From contig JAJDAN010000084.1 in the NCBI GenBank assembly GCA_029261855.1, positions 1 to 51,118 of the forward strand: a DNA stretch of 51,118 nucleotides, given 5' to 3'. The notes below the pieces were generated by a model. That model was not told the DNA's origin. It saw only the letters and a list, made by a program, of their open reading frames with translations, and searched no databases. This stretch comes from Deltaproteobacteria bacterium (GTDB taxonomy: Bacteria > Myxococcota_A > UBA9160 > UBA4427). The position numbers and the translations under genes are program-made. Every line of letters begins with the position of its first letter. The stretch's first letter is position 1. Below, in pieces: positions 7,935 to 15,420 of this stretch.

Positions 7935-8777
7935 TCAGGACCTCCTCCTTGCGGGCGGGTCGTCGAAGAAGCGAGCGAGCCCGCGTTCGAAGTCTTCCGA
8001 GTCGGCGCTCGCCACCAGCGCCTCGACCTCGGCGTCGAGGTGGGCGTCGAGGGCGTCCATACCGGCGGCGCGGTTGAGCAGGCGCTTCTGACGCGCGAGT
8101 GCCGCGGTCGGCCCGGCAGCCAGGCGCTCGGCGAGGGAGCGCAGCTCGGCGTCGAACTCGTCGCGCGCCAATACGCAGCTGACCAGGCCGCGCCGTTCGG
8201 CCTCCCGCGCGTCCAGCCGCGGACTCAACAGCGCGAGATCGAGCGCCCCGCGCAGGCCGATCAGGCGCGGCAACAGGAAGGTCGCGCTCTCGGCCCCGGA
8301 CAGCCCCGTCTTCCCGTACGCCCACTCGAAGCTGGCCTGCTCCGAGGCGACGACGAGGTCGCAGCACAGGGCCAGGCCCAGACCACCTGCGGCCGCCACG
8401 CCCTCGACACCCGCGATGAACGGCTTCGGGGCGCGACGGATCTCCGAGATCGTCGAGTTCACGTACTCGAGGACCTGCTTGAAGATGGACCCCGCGCTGC
8501 GCGGCCCCGACGCCCGATCGCGTCCGGGAACCAGATAGCCGAGGTCTTCGTCACGGCCCCCCTCCCGCACGTACTTGAGATCGACCCCGCTGCAGAAGAC
8601 TTCTAGGCGTCCGCGCAGCACGACGCAGCGGATCTTCTCGTCGCGCGCCATCGCGAGACCCGCCCGGCGCAGATCCTGGGCCGTGCGGACGTCGAGAGAA
8701 TTGAAGCGGTCGGGACGATCGAGGACGATCACGCCCACCGCACCCATTCGCTCGATCCGAACCGCGCTCTCGCTCAT
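7935..8777 (-). CDS. Crotonase-superfamily protein inside the hyp operon
   Basis: A 280-residue enoyl-CoA hydratase/isomerase-fold protein. The oxyanion-hole region reads F-C-S-G-V-D-L-K and the second helix A-A-G-G-L-G-L-A-L. The first catalytic Glu of true hydratases (in G-G-G-x-E-L) is replaced, and the second region reads T-G-L-S-G-A-E-S-A-T-F, so the chemistry may be isomerase-like or different. It sits between hypE (37-base gap) and hypA (5-base gap), so it is transcribed with hydrogenase maturation genes. Known family fact: HypX, which makes CO for the NiFe cofactor, has a crotonase-type C-terminal half. A stand-alone role of that kind is only a hypothesis; an ordinary fatty-acid or aromatic CoA function remains possible. 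Confidence 0.8.
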   Translation of the reverse strand: MSESAVRIERMGAVGVIVLDRPDRFNSLDVRTAQDLRRAGLAMARDEKIRCVVLRGRLEVFCSGVDLKYVREGGRDEDLGYLVPGRDRASGPRSAGSIFKQVLEYVNSTISEIRRAPKPFIAGVEGVAAAGGLGLALCCDLVVASEQASFEWAYGKTGLSGAESATFLLPRLIGLRGALDLALLSPRLDAREAERRGLVSCVLARDEFDAELRSLAERLAAGPTAALARQKRLLNRAAGMDALDAHLDAEVEALVASADSEDFERGLARFFDDPPARRRS

Positions 8778-8814
8778 CGATGTCTTCTCCCCCTCCCCGG
8801 CGGGACCCATTCCC

Positions 8815-9840
8815 TCAGCAGATCCGCGGCAGCAGCTCGCCGTCCGATTCGGCTACCAGCCGCCGCCCGAAGCCCGTGTCCAACACCACCCGCCCCGGAA
8901 GCTCGTCGCTGCAGCGGCCGATCCGGCATGCATCGCGGCCCAGTGGATGCGCGCGCAGGGCCTCGAGCACCCGCTTCGCCTCCTGCGGCCGGACGCCCAG
9001 CAGCGCCTTCCCCTCGTTCGCGACATGCAGGACGTCGATGCCGAGCAGCTCCGAAGCGGCGCGAACCGCGCGACGGACCGGGAGCGACACCTCGTCGAGC
9101 AGTACACCGACCCCGCTCTTCGCGGCCATCTCGCAGAGCGCCCCCGCGACGCCACCCCGGGTCGGGTCCTTCATGGCCACGACGGTCTCTCCGCCTGCGG
9201 CGAGCGCCCTAGCCACCAGACCGTTGAGCGGCGCCACGTCCGAACGCAGCTCGCCGTGAAGCGCGAGATCGTGACGCTCGGCCAGGACGGCGAAGCCGTG
9301 ATCGCCGAGGGTCCCCGTCACCAGGATCTCGTCGCCCGGTCGCAGTCCATCGTCGCGCACGATCCGGTCCGCGAAGCCGAAGCCGGTGGTCGTGATCACG
9401 ATGCCGTCGACCTCGCCGCGCCCCATGACCTTGGTGTCACCCGTATGGATCGCCGTGCCGGCTTCCGCGCACGCGCGCTCGATCGAATCCTGGATGCGAA
9501 GCAGCGCCGTGCGCTCGAAGCCCTCCTCGAGCACGATCGCGCACGCCAGTCCCAGGGGCTCGGTCGCGCCCATCATCGCCAGATCGTTGACGGTGCCCGA
9601 GACGGCGAGTCGACCGATGTCCCCGCCCCGGAAGAAGATCGGCTTCACGACATGTGCATCGGTGGTGTAGACGAGCCAACGCTCACCGACGCGGACGGCG
9701 GCGCCGTCGTCGAGCTGGGCGAGACCGAGGCTGTCTCCGCCGGCGTCGCCCGCGTTTCTCGCGAAGACGCTCTGAACCAGCTCGCGCATCGCGGGACCGC
9801 CTGCGCCGTGCCGCAGCCCGATCCGGTCGTCGCGAGTCAT
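8815..9840 (-). CDS. hypE: Hydrogenase maturation protein HypE
   Basis: A 341-residue ATP-dependent dehydratase of the PurM/ThiL fold that turns its carbamoylated C-terminal Cys into thiocyanate, the source of the cyanide ligands. The protein ends in P-R-I-C, the invariant C-terminal acceptor. N-terminal G-H-G-A-G-G-type and D-D-G-A-A motifs and the V-N-D-L-A-M-M-G-A core are present. The ATG overlaps the hypD stop (ATGA at 9837-9840). Confidence 0.95.
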   Translation of the reverse strand: MTRDDRIGLRHGAGGPAMRELVQSVFARNAGDAGGDSLGLAQLDDGAAVRVGERWLVYTTDAHVVKPIFFRGGDIGRLAVSGTVNDLAMMGATEPLGLACAIVLEEGFERTALLRIQDSIERACAEAGTAIHTGDTKVMGRGEVDGIVITTTGFGFADRIVRDDGLRPGDEILVTGTLGDHGFAVLAERHDLALHGELRSDVAPLNGLVARALAAGGETVVAMKDPTRGGVAGALCEMAAKSGVGVLLDEVSLPVRRAVRAASELLGIDVLHVANEGKALLGVRPQEAKRVLEALRAHPLGRDACRIGRCSDELPGRVVLDTGFGRRLVAESDGELLPRIC

Positions 9841-10997
9841 CGCGCCGCCCTCTCCAGAACCGGGTGCTCGCCGTACTCGGTCCAGATGCGGCAGGTCCCT
9901 TCTGCCGACACCATGCAGGCACCGATCGGGGTCGCCGGCGTGCACGGGCTGCCGTAGAGGCGGCAATCTCGCGGCGTCGAGATCCCCGCCATGATGTCTC
10001 CGCAGCGACACTCGTCCGCCTGCCGGCCGACACTCGACGACACCCGCCCGCCATCGATCTCTGCGGCGAAGCGCAGACGCGCGTCGTAGCGCGCGAACTC
10101 ATCGCGCAGTCGGAGATTGCCGTTCGGCACGCGCGCGATCCCGCGCCACACCCCGCCCGCCGGCTCGAACACCGCCCAGAGCTGCTCCTGGGCGCGGCGG
10201 TTCCCCTCGCGCGTCACCATGCGCGGGAAGCAGTTGTCCACCACCGGCTCGTCGCGGCGGATGCGCTCGGTGAGTCGCGCCAGACCCGCCAGCAGATCGA
10301 GCGGCTCGAAGCCCCCGACTGTGACCGGCACCGCGTGCCGTCTGACGAACGGCTCGAAGACACCCCAGCCCGTGATGCTCGCGGCATGACCCGCCGCCAG
10401 GAATCCCTCGACGCGGGTCTCCGGCATCTCGGCGACGATCTCCATCACCGGAGGGATGTACTTGTGTGCGGACAGCACCGAGAAGTTCGCCGGCAGGTCG
10501 CGGAGCAGTACGGCGGCGGTCGCCACAGCGGTGGTCTCGAAGCCCGTGGCGAAGAACACGACCTCTTCGTCGGGGCGTTCGGCAGCGCGCTCCACCGCCT
10601 TCGAGATGCTGTACACGACCTCGACCCGCGCGCCTTCGCCCCGCGCATCGTCGAGAGACCCATAGGACCCGGGCACGCGTAGCATGTCTCCGTAGGTGAG
10701 GATCCGAACGCCGCTTCCGGCGAGCGCTACCGCCTCGTCGATCTCGGGTGCATCGGTCACGCAGACCGGGCAGCCCGGCCCGGTGATGACGCGCAGCCCC
10801 GGCGGCAACACGCTGCGCAGACCGAATCGCGCGATCGCCTGCTCGTGACTGCCGCACACGTGCATGATCGACACCGGGTCGTCGACGCGATCCTCCGTCC
10901 AGCGGGCGATCGCGTCGATCAGCGCCCTGCCCCGTTCGGGATCGCGGAACTCGAGAGGGGAGCGCTGCGGAGCGAGCGCCTCGGCAGGCTCAGCCAT
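9837..10997 (-). CDS. hypD: Hydrogenase maturation protein HypD
   Basis: A 386-residue iron-sulfur scaffold that, with HypC, assembles the Fe(CN)2CO group. Conserved motifs are C-G-S-H-E near residue 50, G-P-G-C-P-V-C, G-F-E-T-T-A, and a C-terminal cysteine cluster (C-R-C-G-D-I, D-C-R-L-Y-G, G-A-C-M-V) that holds the [4Fe-4S] cluster. The ATG at 10997 gives a normal length and overlaps the hypC end by eight bases; an upstream extension to 11042 lies inside hypC and is rejected. Confidence 0.95.
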   Translation of the reverse strand: MAEPAEALAPQRSPLEFRDPERGRALIDAIARWTEDRVDDPVSIMHVCGSHEQAIARFGLRSVLPPGLRVITGPGCPVCVTDAPEIDEAVALAGSGVRILTYGDMLRVPGSYGSLDDARGEGARVEVVYSISKAVERAAERPDEEVVFFATGFETTAVATAAVLLRDLPANFSVLSAHKYIPPVMEIVAEMPETRVEGFLAAGHAASITGWGVFEPFVRRHAVPVTVGGFEPLDLLAGLARLTERIRRDEPVVDNCFPRMVTREGNRRAQEQLWAVFEPAGGVWRGIARVPNGNLRLRDEFARYDARLRFAAEIDGGRVSSSVGRQADECRCGDIMAGISTPRDCRLYGSPCTPATPIGACMVSAEGTCRIWTEYGEHPVLERAAR

Positions 10998-11295
10998 CGG
11001 ACGCCTCTCCTTCGGATCGCTGGCCAGCCAGGCCCATCTCACTGCGCACGTCCTGGGCCATCAGGTCTTCCCGATCGAGCTCGGCCAGGATCTGGTCGTA
11101 GAGGGCGAGCGTCTCCGCCACCTCCTCTTCGGGAATCCTGCGGATGGCGAAGCCGACGTGGTTGAGCACGTAGTCGCCCTCGGCGACTGGCTCGTCGACG
11201 ATGTCGAGGCGGACTTCACGCTCGATCCCAAAGAACTCGACCCTCGCGGTGAGCCCGTCGATCTCCAGCACGCGACCCGGCACGCCAAGGCACAC
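10990..11295 (-). CDS. hypC: Hydrogenase assembly chaperone HypC
   Basis: A 101-residue HypC/HupF chaperone that carries the Fe(CN)2CO unit with HypD. It starts at GTG two bases after the hypF stop, reading C-L-G-V-P-G-R-V after the initiator, so Cys2 is the essential iron ligand. The start is therefore fixed by the need for Cys at position 2. The protein is slightly longer than many HypC proteins (about 75-95 residues). Confidence 0.94.
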   Translation of the reverse strand: MCLGVPGRVLEIDGLTARVEFFGIEREVRLDIVDEPVAEGDYVLNHVGFAIRRIPEEEVAETLALYDQILAELDREDLMAQDVRSEMGLAGQRSEGEASDG

Positions 11296-11297
11296 GG

Positions 11298-13619
11298 TCA
11301 GCCCTCCCCTTGCGCCGACTGCGCGTCGGCCACCAATGCCTGCCCGAAGGCAAGGCCTCCGTCTCCCGGCGGCAGTCGAAGCGCGCGAAGCACGTCGAAG
11401 TCCTCGCCGAGCCGACTCTCGAGAGCATCGACGAGGATCGAGTTCCCGAAGCACCCTCCCGCCAGCACCACCCGCGCACGGCCTCCCGACGCCTCGCCCG
11501 ACCGGTCCAGTGCCACCTCGAAGCCCTCGCGCACGCTCGCCTCACCGGCTGCCGCGAGCGTGGCGTGGAAGCGATCCGCCAGGCCTTCCGGCGGCTCGCC
11601 GCTCAGCAGGTCACGAACCAAGGCGCGGACCGCGGGGCGCAGATCGATCTGCCAGGGAGACGACGCCGTCTCCAGCACGAAGGGGTACGGGCGCGCCGGC
11701 CGACCCGTCGCGAAGAAGTTGAGGCCCTGGGCCAGCTCGCCCGAGTAGCTGATGGTCGGCTGCCGCAGCAGCAGCGCGCCGATAGCGTCGAAGTAGCGCC
11801 CGACCCCGTGCGCCGGGACACACAGCTCCGGCCGCTCGAGCAGCGCGGCGGCGCGGTCCAGCTGGTCTTCCGGCACATCGAGAAAGCGCGCCATGGCGGC
11901 GGCTGGCGGGCTCCCGTCGAACGCGTCCCGCAACAACGCGAAGGTCAGCCGCCAGGGCTCGCGGATCGCCCGTTCACCACCCGCGAGCGGAATCGGCCGG
12001 AAGGTCGCCAGTCGCCGGACCGCGGCGGCATCGCCCTCCAGAAGCTCGCCGCCCCAGGCCGAGCCGTCGGTTCCGGCGCCCGTGCCGTCCCATACGAGAC
12101 CCAGCGCCGGCCCGCGCACGCCGTGCTCGCCGAGGACCGCCGCCATGTGCGCGTGGTGGTGCTGGACGCCGATGCTACGACCCTGGGACCAGTCCAGGGC
12201 GAGCCGCGTGCTCTCGTAGCCCGGGTGCAGGTCGTGGGCGACGACCGTCGGCTCGATGTCGAGCCAGGACAGCCAGCGCTCGACCGTCTCTGCGAGGCGC
12301 GCGACGCTGTCGGGGGATTCGACGTCACCCACATGCGCGCTCGGCCAGGCCCGGTCGCCGCTTGCCACGCAGACCGTGTTGTTCCACTGGCCACCGAACG
12401 CGAGCACGCTGTGTCGCAAGGGACCCGCCAAGCGGATCGGGCGCGGGACGTAGCCACGAGACCGGCGCAGCACGATCGGCCCGCTGCGCGCGGAGGTCAG
12501 GACCGAATCGTCACAGGGAGCGATGATCTCGCGATCGCTCACGAGCACGGCATCCGCCACGCCGGTGAGCATCGACCCCGCTTCGTCCGGGCGGTAGACG
12601 ATCGGCTCCTGCGCCCGGTTCGCCGAGGTCATCACCAGCGGTCCGCCGAAACCCTCGACCAGCAGGGCGTGCAGCGGCGTATAGGCGAGCATCAGGCCGA
12701 GCCTCGAGCTACCCGGCGCCAACGAAGACGAGAGGTTCGCGTCGGTCCGCCGTCGCAACAACACGATCGGGCGCGCGTCGGACGCCAGCAGCCGAGCTTC
12801 GGCAGCGTCGATCACCGCGCACTTCTCGGCGTCGGCGAGCGAGCCGACCAGGACGGCCAACGGTCGACGAGGTCGCCTCTTGCGCGCGCGCAGACGCTGC
12901 AACACCTCGTCACAAGCCGCGTCGCAGGCGAGGTGGAAGCCGCCGACCCCCTGGACCGCGACGATTTCCCCGCGGCGCAGGACTTCGAGGGCCTGCGCCA
13001 GGGACGCCTCGTTTCCCGTCGCGACGACTCCCTTGGCCGACAGGCAGTACAGGGCCGGACCGCAGACCGGACACGAGATCGCCTCCGCATGGAAGCGTCG
13101 ATCGTCCGGGTCCCCATACTCGTCTGCGCAGTCGTTACACAGCGGGAAGTGGACCATTGCAGTTCGCACCCGGTCCCATGGCAGATCGTATGCCAGCGTG
13201 TAGCGCGGTCCGCACGCCGCGCAGGTGACGAACGGATAGCGATATCGCCGCGAAGAAGGATCCTTCAGCTCGGCGAGACAATCGCTGCAGCAGCGCAGGT
13301 CCGGTGCGAGCGCGAGATCGGCGGAACCGCGCTCCCGCGAGCGACCGAGACTTTCGACGATCTCGAAAGCGCGGGGCAAGATCGCTGCATCGAGCGGACG
13401 TGACTCGACGGCATCCACGAGGCAGCCTGCGAGGGCCGGCTGCGTGACCCGCGACTGGAAGGAAGCGAGCGCGGGAGTCGTACCGAACGCATCGATGCGA
13501 ACGCCGTCGGGGGTGTTCGCGACCGTGCCGCGCACATCGAACTCGCGCGCGACCCGCAAGACCCAGGGCCGGAACCCGACGCCTTGAATGCTTCCGCGCA
13601 GGCTGAGACGGACTCCCAT
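11298..13619 (-). CDS. hypF: Carbamoyltransferase HypF
   Basis: A 773-residue enzyme that converts carbamoyl phosphate to carbamoyl-AMP and transfers the group to the HypE C-terminal Cys. Domains in order: acylphosphatase-like (S-I-Q-G-V-G-F-R-P), two zinc fingers built from C-S-D-C, C-A-A-C, C-N-D-C and C-P-V-C, a YrdC-like domain, and a Kae1-like domain with Q-H-H-H-A-H. The ATG at 13619 has GGGAG about 7 bases upstream. It is the first gene of the hydrogenase operon, an order unlike the common structural-genes-first arrangement. Confidence 0.95.
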   Translation of the reverse strand: MGVRLSLRGSIQGVGFRPWVLRVAREFDVRGTVANTPDGVRIDAFGTTPALASFQSRVTQPALAGCLVDAVESRPLDAAILPRAFEIVESLGRSRERGSADLALAPDLRCCSDCLAELKDPSSRRYRYPFVTCAACGPRYTLAYDLPWDRVRTAMVHFPLCNDCADEYGDPDDRRFHAEAISCPVCGPALYCLSAKGVVATGNEASLAQALEVLRRGEIVAVQGVGGFHLACDAACDEVLQRLRARKRRPRRPLAVLVGSLADAEKCAVIDAAEARLLASDARPIVLLRRRTDANLSSSLAPGSSRLGLMLAYTPLHALLVEGFGGPLVMTSANRAQEPIVYRPDEAGSMLTGVADAVLVSDREIIAPCDDSVLTSARSGPIVLRRSRGYVPRPIRLAGPLRHSVLAFGGQWNNTVCVASGDRAWPSAHVGDVESPDSVARLAETVERWLSWLDIEPTVVAHDLHPGYESTRLALDWSQGRSIGVQHHHAHMAAVLGEHGVRGPALGLVWDGTGAGTDGSAWGGELLEGDAAAVRRLATFRPIPLAGGERAIREPWRLTFALLRDAFDGSPPAAAMARFLDVPEDQLDRAAALLERPELCVPAHGVGRYFDAIGALLLRQPTISYSGELAQGLNFFATGRPARPYPFVLETASSPWQIDLRPAVRALVRDLLSGEPPEGLADRFHATLAAAGEASVREGFEVALDRSGEASGGRARVVLAGGCFGNSILVDALESRLGEDFDVLRALRLPPGDGGLAFGQALVADAQSAQGEG

Positions 13620-13762
13620 TCGGAGTCTCCCGCTACCGCACCGGGCAGCCTCACCACAGAGAATTCCCGGGTGCCAATCGGAAAACCTCTCAGGACCGAA
13701 GCGCCATAGCGCACCCGCCGGTGGTTCTGCGATGTGCCTGCGGCCTCCGGATTCCCCGAAAA

Positions 13763-13771
13763 AGCATACCA
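13763..13771 (-). promoter_or_regulatory. Possible extended -10 for the hydrogenase operon
   Basis: On the minus strand this reads TGGTATGCT, an extended -10 (TGn plus TATGCT), followed by a T run. No good -35 lies 17 bases upstream. If used, the transcript would carry a leader of roughly 135-140 bases before hypF. The assignment rests on a single short match. Confidence 0.3.
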
Positions 13772-13844
13772 ACCGCGCAGGCTGCGCACAGTAGTGTCGA
13801 GGGAGTCGATGCCAGAGAAAGGCACGCGTCCGCTGCGACTGCGT

Positions 13845-13861
13845 CGTGGCATCGCGCCACG
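13845..13861. promoter_or_regulatory. Inverted repeat, possible operator
   Basis: CGTGGC and GCCACG arms of six bases are separated by five bases, a perfect dyad of the size a dimeric regulator would bind. It lies about 110 bases upstream of the NapC-like start and on the far side of the hypF promoter candidate. Confidence 0.35.
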
Positions 13862-13933
13862 CCAGTGTCGACTATTGGTGCACCGGCTTGTCATACGACC
13901 CACTATCCGATGGGCTAGCGTTTCGCCGCGCGC

Positions 13934-13952
13934 GACCCTCGCTGCGAGGGTC
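13934..13952. promoter_or_regulatory. Perfect 8-bp hairpin before the NapC-like ribosome site
   Basis: Arms GACCCTCG and CGAGGGTC with a three-base loop end five bases before the GGAGGAG ribosome site at 13957-13963. In RNA it would form a stable stem next to the start. It may control translation or mark an operator. Confidence 0.45.
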
Positions 13953-13971
13953 TGCCGGAGGAGTCCAGAGG

Positions 13972-14571
13972 GTGTCGTTCATTCGCGCCACGTTCAGGAC
14001 GTTGACCACCCCCAGCCGACGAATCGCCGCGGGCGTTCTCGTTCTCGTCGGGTTGATCTTCGGCGCATTCGGCATGACCGCCTTCGACGCTACGATGCAC
14101 GCCACCAACACGGACGCGTTCTGCGTGTCCTGTCACGAGCTTCGCGACAACGCGCTCGAGGAATTCGTCGGCACGCCCCATCACACCAACGCGTCGGGCA
14201 AGGTTGCCGGCTGCGGCGACTGCCACGTCCCCAAGGAATTCGTCCCGAAGATGATGCGGAAGTTCAGGGCCGCAGGCGAAGTCTACCACCACCTGCTCGG
14301 CACCATCGACACGCCCGAGAAATATGACGAGCACCGCCTGTGGATGGCCAAGAAGACCTGGGCGTTCATGAACGCGCGCGACTCGCAAGAATGCCGGAAC
14401 TGCCACGACACGGCTTCCTGGGATCTCGAGCTACAGAGCCTGAAGGCGCGAAACTACCACTCGGAGGCGCTCTCCCGGGGCAAGACCTGCATCGACTGCC
14501 ACAAGGGCCTCGCCCACGACCTACCCCCGGGCATCCTGGAGGACGAACAGCTCGAGGGGATCGATCTCTGA
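13972..14571 (+). CDS. NapC/NirT/CymA-type tetrahaem cytochrome c
   Basis: A 199-residue membrane-anchored cytochrome with one N-terminal hydrophobic helix (about residues 18-42) and four haem motifs, C-V-S-C-H, C-G-D-C-H, C-R-N-C-H and C-I-D-C-H, matching NapC/NrfH/CymA quinol dehydrogenases. The family takes electrons from menaquinol or ubiquinol and feeds periplasmic partners. The GTG start is fixed by GGAGGAG eight bases upstream; reading from an ATG at 13846 would add an improbable tail. The stop overlaps the next start (TGATG), so its direct partner is likely the multihaem protein that follows. In this context it could be the hub between the quinone pool used by the hydrogenase and the outer-membrane conduit. 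Confidence 0.9.
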   Translation: MSFIRATFRTLTTPSRRIAAGVLVLVGLIFGAFGMTAFDATMHATNTDAFCVSCHELRDNALEEFVGTPHHTNASGKVAGCGDCHVPKEFVPKMMRKFRAAGEVYHHLLGTIDTPEKYDEHRLWMAKKTWAFMNARDSQECRNCHDTASWDLELQSLKARNYHSEALSRGKTCIDCHKGLAHDLPPGILEDEQLEGIDL

Positions 14572-15407
14572 TGCGAGAGGCTGCGCACATCACCCGAACG
14601 CGGAGGCGAGCAGTAGCGTGGCTCGCGGCAGGACTGCTGGGCCTCCACCCCGGCTCCGGCCTCGCGCAGCCAGGCTTCGCGGGCGAAGGGGCGAAGGCCT
14701 GCATCGACTGCCACGGCAACGAGCATGTGCTGGGCATCCTCAAGACCGCGCATGCGAAGGTCGAGGACCCGAATACGCCCGCGGCACAGAAGGAATGCCA
14801 GAGCTGTCACGGACCCAGCGCGGTCCACATGAAGTACCCGATGCAGGTCGGGAACCTGCACTTCGGCAAGGAGTCCAAGGCGCAGCCCGAGGTGCAGAAC
14901 CAGGCCTGTCTGGAATGCCACTCCAAGGGCGATCGAGCGAACTGGAAGGCGAGCGCGCACGGCTTCGAGAGGATCCTCTGCAGCAATTGCCACAGCATCC
15001 ATGATCCCAAGAAGATCGTCCCGTCCGAGGCGACGGTGAGCAAGGGGTGCAGCGTCGACGGTTGCCACGCCACCCTGATGCGCGGCAAAGACCTGGCAGG
15101 TTTCAGTCATGCGGTCGGCAAGAAGCTCGAGATGAAAGGGATGAAGTTCACCAACGACGGTCGACTCACCTGCGCAAGCTGCCACAACCCCCATGGACCG
15201 CTGAGCTCGACCCGCTGCATCGATTGCCACGCCCAGTCCCCGGAAGTACTCGCCAAGGAATCCGAGAAGGCGCGCCGCTACCACGAAATCGCGGCCCGCA
15301 AGGGAACGCAGTGCATCCGCTGCCACCAGGAGCTGTCCCACCCCATCAGGCCTCTCGAGGAGCTGCGCAAGAAGGAGGCGATGGAAGCCGCCTCGGCGAG
15401 GCCCTGA
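14571..15407 (+). CDS. Periplasmic multihaem cytochrome c (7 CXXCH plus one CX4CH)
   Basis: A 278-residue exported protein with an N-terminal signal ending near G-L-A-Q. Haem motifs in order: C-I-D-C-H, C-Q-S-C-H, C-L-E-C-H, C-S-N-C-H, then C-S-V-D-G-C-H (a CX4CH spacing), C-A-S-C-H, C-I-D-C-H and C-I-R-C-H. Eight haems are possible if the CX4CH site is used, as happens in some tetrahaem cytochromes c3. It resembles DmsE/MtrA-like periplasmic carriers. The gene is translationally coupled to the NapC-like gene and its end lies 13 bases from the end of the convergent beta-barrel gene. Confidence 0.85.
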   Translation: MREAAHITRTRRRAVAWLAAGLLGLHPGSGLAQPGFAGEGAKACIDCHGNEHVLGILKTAHAKVEDPNTPAAQKECQSCHGPSAVHMKYPMQVGNLHFGKESKAQPEVQNQACLECHSKGDRANWKASAHGFERILCSNCHSIHDPKKIVPSEATVSKGCSVDGCHATLMRGKDLAGFSHAVGKKLEMKGMKFTNDGRLTCASCHNPHGPLSSTRCIDCHAQSPEVLAKESEKARRYHEIAARKGTQCIRCHQELSHPIRPLEELRKKEAMEAASARP

Positions 15408-15420
15408 ACCCGGTACGCTG

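Larger units (their letters stand above)
13620..13971. promoter_or_regulatory. Divergent control region between hydrogenase operon and cytochrome genes
   Basis: This 352-base stretch separates hypF (leftward) from the NapC-like gene (rightward) and must hold promoters for both. No protein is supported here. I see two short inverted repeats and one possible minus-strand extended -10 element, listed separately. No clear sigma-54 (-24/-12) site was found. Confidence 0.55.

Noticed and set aside
13846-13971. N-terminal extension of the NapC-like protein
   Set aside because: GGAGGAG directly before the GTG at 13972 and the normal family length favour the shorter form.
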